A program made the translations under genes and the position numbers. The notes below the pieces were generated by a model. The model searched no databases, was not told where the DNA came from, and was given only the letters and a program-made list of their open reading frames with translations. Below are positions 61,557-64,000 of a stretch of DNA of 64,000 bases, in pieces (positions within the stretch are counted from its first letter, which is position 1; each line of letters opens with the position of its first letter). This stretch comes from Caldilineaceae bacterium (GTDB lineage: Bacteria; Chloroflexota; Anaerolineae; Caldilineales; Caldilineaceae), in NCBI GenBank assembly GCA_022842065.1, contig JALHQH010000036.1, positions 1 through 64,000 of the forward strand, written 5' to 3'.

Positions 61557-61598
61557 CACCACACAGCGGGCAAGCTATAGCGTGCCCGCTGTGTGGTG
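61557..61598 (+). terminator. Perfect 16-bp hairpin after the beta-helix gene
   Basis: CACCACACAGCGGGCA (61557-61572) pairs with 61583-61598 with a 10-base loop; the gene stop is 23 bases upstream. Confidence 0.6.
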
Positions 61599-61661
61599 GT
61601 GTCCTTGATTGGCATTGGATCGCAAATTATGGCGAGGACGGCGTTACAAGAAGGTAACTCG

Positions 61662-62765
61662 ATGTCACCGGCAAACACATTACAGAGCGTTTACACCAAC
61701 ACCTTGGCTGATCTCTTTGCTCAGCTTCAGATCAGCCTCGTCGTCTCGACCTACCAGGCTGGCAAGGTGATTCTAGTGCGCCATGACCGCGACAGCACAG
61801 CCACGCCAGGCGGCACCATTAACACGCACTTTCGCAACTTTGAGAAGCCCATGGGGATGGCCGTGGATGCAGGGGCCCCTGGCGCGCGCTTGACGATCGG
61901 TGGACAGAAGAGTGTGACCTATCTGCGCAATATGCCGGCAGTGGCCCGCAAACTGGAGCCGCTGGGCAAATATGACGCCTGTTACCTGCCGCGTGAAATC
62001 CATATTACCGGGGATATTGATATCCACGAAATGGCCTATGATGCCGCCAATGAATTATGGTTGGTCAATACCCGCTTTGGTTGTCTCTGTACACTGGACC
62101 ATGACCACAGTTTCACCCCACGCTGGCGGCCAAAGTTTATCACAGCCTATGCCCCCGAAGATCGCTGTCATCTGAATGGGCTGGCCATGGTTGCAGGCAA
62201 ACCCAGATATGTCACCGCCCTCGGCGAAACCGACACACCTGGCGGCTGGCGTGCCAACAAAGCGCGCGGTGGCATCCTCATTGATGTGACGACCGATGAG
62301 GTGCTATTGCGCGGGCTTTCGATGCCACATTCACCCCACTGGTACAATGGTCGCCTCTGGCTGCTAGAGGGGGGCGAAGGTAGCTTGGTTTGGGTTGACC
62401 TGGCGACGCGACGCTGGCAGACGGTCGCCCAGTTGCCCGGCTTTACACGAGGGATCGATTTCTATGGGGGGCTGGCTTTTATTGGCCTCTCCCAGGTGCG
62501 CGAAAGTGCCACCTTTAGCGGGCTACCCTTGATCGAGCGGTTGGGCGAAGAGCGCACCTGCGGCATTTGGGTTGTCAATCTGCAAACCGGCCAGACCGTC
62601 GGCTTCCTGCGCTTTGAAAGTGGTGTTCAAGAGATCTTTGCCGTCAAAGTGCTGCCCAACACCCGCTATCCAGAGATCTTGGAGTGGGATGACCCAAAGA
62701 TGGCCTTCTCCTATGTGCTACCCGATGCGGCGCTGGCCGAAACGCCGTTGGCCGAGCGCGGGTAA
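61662..62765 (+). CDS. TIGR03032-family protein
   Basis: The product is about 367 residues from the ATG at 61662, where AGAAGGT lies upstream; an open frame back to 61593 is not used. The sequence follows the TIGR03032 family: SLVVSTYQAGKVILVR, HFRNFEKPMGMAVD, LWLVNTRFGCLCTLD, APEDRCHLNGLAMV, ALGETDTPGGWRANKARGG, SMPHSPHWYNGRLWLLEGGE. The family is a six-bladed beta-propeller-like protein of unknown function. There is no signal peptide. It stands between the surface protein and the lasso-type precursor, and might be a partner of either. Confidence 0.85.
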   Translation: MSPANTLQSVYTNTLADLFAQLQISLVVSTYQAGKVILVRHDRDSTATPGGTINTHFRNFEKPMGMAVDAGAPGARLTIGGQKSVTYLRNMPAVARKLEPLGKYDACYLPREIHITGDIDIHEMAYDAANELWLVNTRFGCLCTLDHDHSFTPRWRPKFITAYAPEDRCHLNGLAMVAGKPRYVTALGETDTPGGWRANKARGGILIDVTTDEVLLRGLSMPHSPHWYNGRLWLLEGGEGSLVWVDLATRRWQTVAQLPGFTRGIDFYGGLAFIGLSQVRESATFSGLPLIERLGEERTCGIWVVNLQTGQTVGFLRFESGVQEIFAVKVLPNTRYPEILEWDDPKMAFSYVLPDAALAETPLAERG

Positions 62766-63098
62766 GGAAGAGAGCGGGGAGGAAAAGCCAAGGCGAGCAA
62801 GAGATAAGCGCATAAGATCTCCCCACACCTACCGTTATGCGCAAATCGGTGCGGTAGCGATAGTGTTGACCAGCATTGACGCACTCAGCTTGCAATTAAG
62901 TAAGCCTTTGCTTTTATATGATCACGGTTTCGTCACATTCCCCCTCTTGACATGACGAACAAATACTCTACAATAAAAAGGCTAAAATTGCGCTGAAGCT
63001 AAGCGCATTGGGAGCGGCCTAGCGTTTTCTATACAAGCAAGGACGTATACATAAAACAACCGCCGTTGTTTATTTTTTATCTAAAGGATCTACAGCCG
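62766..63098. other. Leader region of the RiPP precursor
   Basis: This 333-base gap has a good promoter (62947-62974) and no gene. The remaining part, 62766-62940, looks non-coding. Confidence 0.5.
62947..62974 (+). promoter_or_regulatory. Promoter of the RiPP precursor gene
   Basis: TTGACA at 62947-62952, a 16-base spacer and TACAAT at 62969-62974. It gives a leader of about 120 bases before the ATG at 63099. Confidence 0.65.
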
Positions 63099-63284
63099 AT
63101 GAACCAACCACATAAGCCGGCAACCACGCCAGTTGCCGCCGCCCAGTCCAACAACCAAGCAGCCCTGCCGGCTGCGCCCAAGCCGCCCTTTGTCCCACCA
63201 AAGTTGATCAAACAGGGCAGCGTTGCGACCCTGACACAGGATTTCGGTGACAGCAGCATTGACCCAGGGCCCCTCGATCCATAA
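63099..63284 (+). CDS. Lasso-type RiPP precursor peptide
   Basis: The 61-residue peptide starts at the ATG at 63099, with AAAGGA about 10 bases upstream. Residues 31-46, FVPPKLIKQGSVATLT, match the lasso leader pattern Y-x2-P-x-L-x3-G-x5-T, with Phe for the first Tyr (F31, P34, L36, G40, T46). If T46 is position -2, the core would be D48-P61, with Asp at core position 8 as ring acceptor. An Asp at position 1 instead of Gly is unusual, so the exact core is not certain. The Pro/Ala-rich N-terminus (residues 1-30) is longer than in most leaders. An HprK-like kinase gene follows, as in some lasso clusters. The cyclase, RRE and protease genes would lie beyond the window. Confidence 0.75.
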   Translation: MNQPHKPATTPVAAAQSNNQAALPAAPKPPFVPPKLIKQGSVATLTQDFGDSSIDPGPLDP

Positions 63285-63329
63285 TCGTAGTCAAATTACC
63301 GCACTATACTGCGTGCAGAACCAAAAAAC

Positions 63330-63397
63330 GCGTTTTTAATGGCCGTTCTACTGACTGGCGCAGGTGTGCTGAGTTTTACGACGGCCATTAAAAACGC
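63330..63397 (+). terminator. 17-bp hairpin between precursor and kinase genes
   Basis: GCGTTTTTAATGGCCGT (63330-63346) pairs exactly with 63381-63397, with A- and T-rich flanks extending it (AAAAA on the left, TTTTT on the right). The right T-tract makes it the best candidate for a Rho-independent terminator or attenuator in the window. Confidence 0.65.
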
Positions 63398-63448
63398 AGT
63401 TTTTCAAGCTGATTTGAATATAGCATCCTGCACAAATTTGAGACAACC

Positions 63449-64000
63449 TTGTACGCACAAACTTATCAGATCGGCCCACTGATCTTTCAAGTAAACACAC
63501 CGGCGGTTGAGCAACAACAGCAATTAACGACCTGCTGGCAACGGCTCTTTCGGATCGCGCCAACGACGGTGCAGCCCCCGGGCGCGGATTTGCTCGGCAT
63601 CACGTTGGCGACTGAGCCACCGACTAGCGCGATGCGAATGGCCGAAGGTGATAGTCGGATCACACACTTTGGTAATATTACAGTCTGGCGGACGACAGCG
63701 GCGTTTCACTTTAGTTGTGGACAGACAGCGATCACGATTGGCCACGGACAGCGCCAGGCCACTGGTTATCTCGCCCCCGATTTTAGTGAGTATCCGCTGG
63801 TGGAACAGCGCGACTTCTGGCAGCGTGTCTTCTTTTTATTAGTGCGCCAAGCCGATTGTTACATCCTGCATGCCAATGCCCTCTACCCACCCGCGGGGGG
63901 AACGAACGCCGGGATCTTACTGATCGGGGACTGTGGTTCCGGCAAGACAACGTTGACAATGAGCTTGATCAGCGCCGGGTGGCACTATGTCACTGATGAC
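63449..64000 (+). CDS. HprK-related kinase of a lasso-type cluster, partial
   Basis: The frame is open from 63413 (after an in-frame stop) to the window end. TTG at 63449 is a likely start (LYAQTYQIGPLIFQVN); CTG at 63428 is another possibility. The 184 visible residues include an N-terminal beta-rich part, LVRQADCYILHANAL, Walker A GDCGSGKT (160-167 of this reading) and VTDD at the end, as in the HprK/P kinase fold. HprK-like kinases next to lasso precursors (as PadK for paeninodin) phosphorylate a Ser near the C-terminus. The precursor has Ser52/Ser53 as possible targets. The C-terminal half of the kinase lies outside the window. Confidence 0.8.
   Translation, partial: MYAQTYQIGPLIFQVNTPAVEQQQQLTTCWQRLFRIAPTTVQPPGADLLGITLATEPPTSAMRMAEGDSRITHFGNITVWRTTAAFHFSCGQTAITIGHGQRQATGYLAPDFSEYPLVEQRDFWQRVFFLLVRQADCYILHANALYPPAGGTNAGILLIGDCGSGKTTLTMSLISAGWHYVTDD

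Overview
The window looks like part of a bacterial chromosome, most likely from the phylum Chloroflexota (Caldilinea/Anaerolinea-like). This is inferred from gene content, not from a marker gene. The pointers are NB-ARC/TPR proteins, a TIGR03032-type protein, a CSLREA-type beta-helix protein, and secreted proteins that end in a short LPLI/LPVV tail. No rRNA, tRNA, CRISPR array, transposase or phage gene was recognised.

Layout. 0-11 kb is accessory: a secreted protein, an NB-ARC/TPR STAND gene split by an amber codon, small membrane proteins, two decayed genes, and a second NB-ARC ATPase separated from a TPR protein by a PIN/UPF0175 toxin-antitoxin pair. 11-26.5 kb is the most unusual part. 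It holds a sigma factor, a zinc-finger anti-sigma-like protein, a TPR-CHAT (caspase-like) protease, a helix-hairpin-helix protein, a stand-alone subtilisin-propeptide-like protein, a V8-like S1 protease, an S8 subtilase, a membrane protein, a trypsin-SGNH fusion and a TPR gene with a frameshift. None of the four proteases has a visible signal peptide, so an intracellular proteolytic signalling system is plausible. 26.5-34.4 kb has a wrecked C39-like peptidase gene, a MacAB-like export operon, a SLC13-type transporter and an intact C39-like peptidase pair. 34.5-43.6 kb has two SDR dehydrogenases, a retropepsin-like pair and a complete dipeptide-type ABC uptake system. 44-50 kb has a TPR regulator, secreted proteins including a von Willebrand A protein with a PEP-CTERM-like tail, and a soluble-type sugar dehydrogenase. 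50-55.6 kb is a giant PAS histidine kinase with a receiver/kinase partner, preceded by an RsbQ-like hydrolase remnant. 56-58.4 kb pairs an enolase-superfamily sugar-acid dehydratase with a DHDPS-family aldolase; with the SDRs and the ABC importer this suggests sugar-acid catabolism. 58.8-64 kb has a beta-helix surface protein, a TIGR03032 protein and then a lasso-type RiPP precursor followed by an HprK-like kinase cut by the window end.

Two window-wide features stand out. First, most gene ends carry a long (10-26 bp arm), mostly perfect hairpin whose sequence is unique to that site and which lacks a U-tract. Second, several genes are broken by one event each (amber codon, single-base frameshifts, a 56-bp palindromic insertion, truncations). 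TAG is a normal stop here, since several intact genes end with it.
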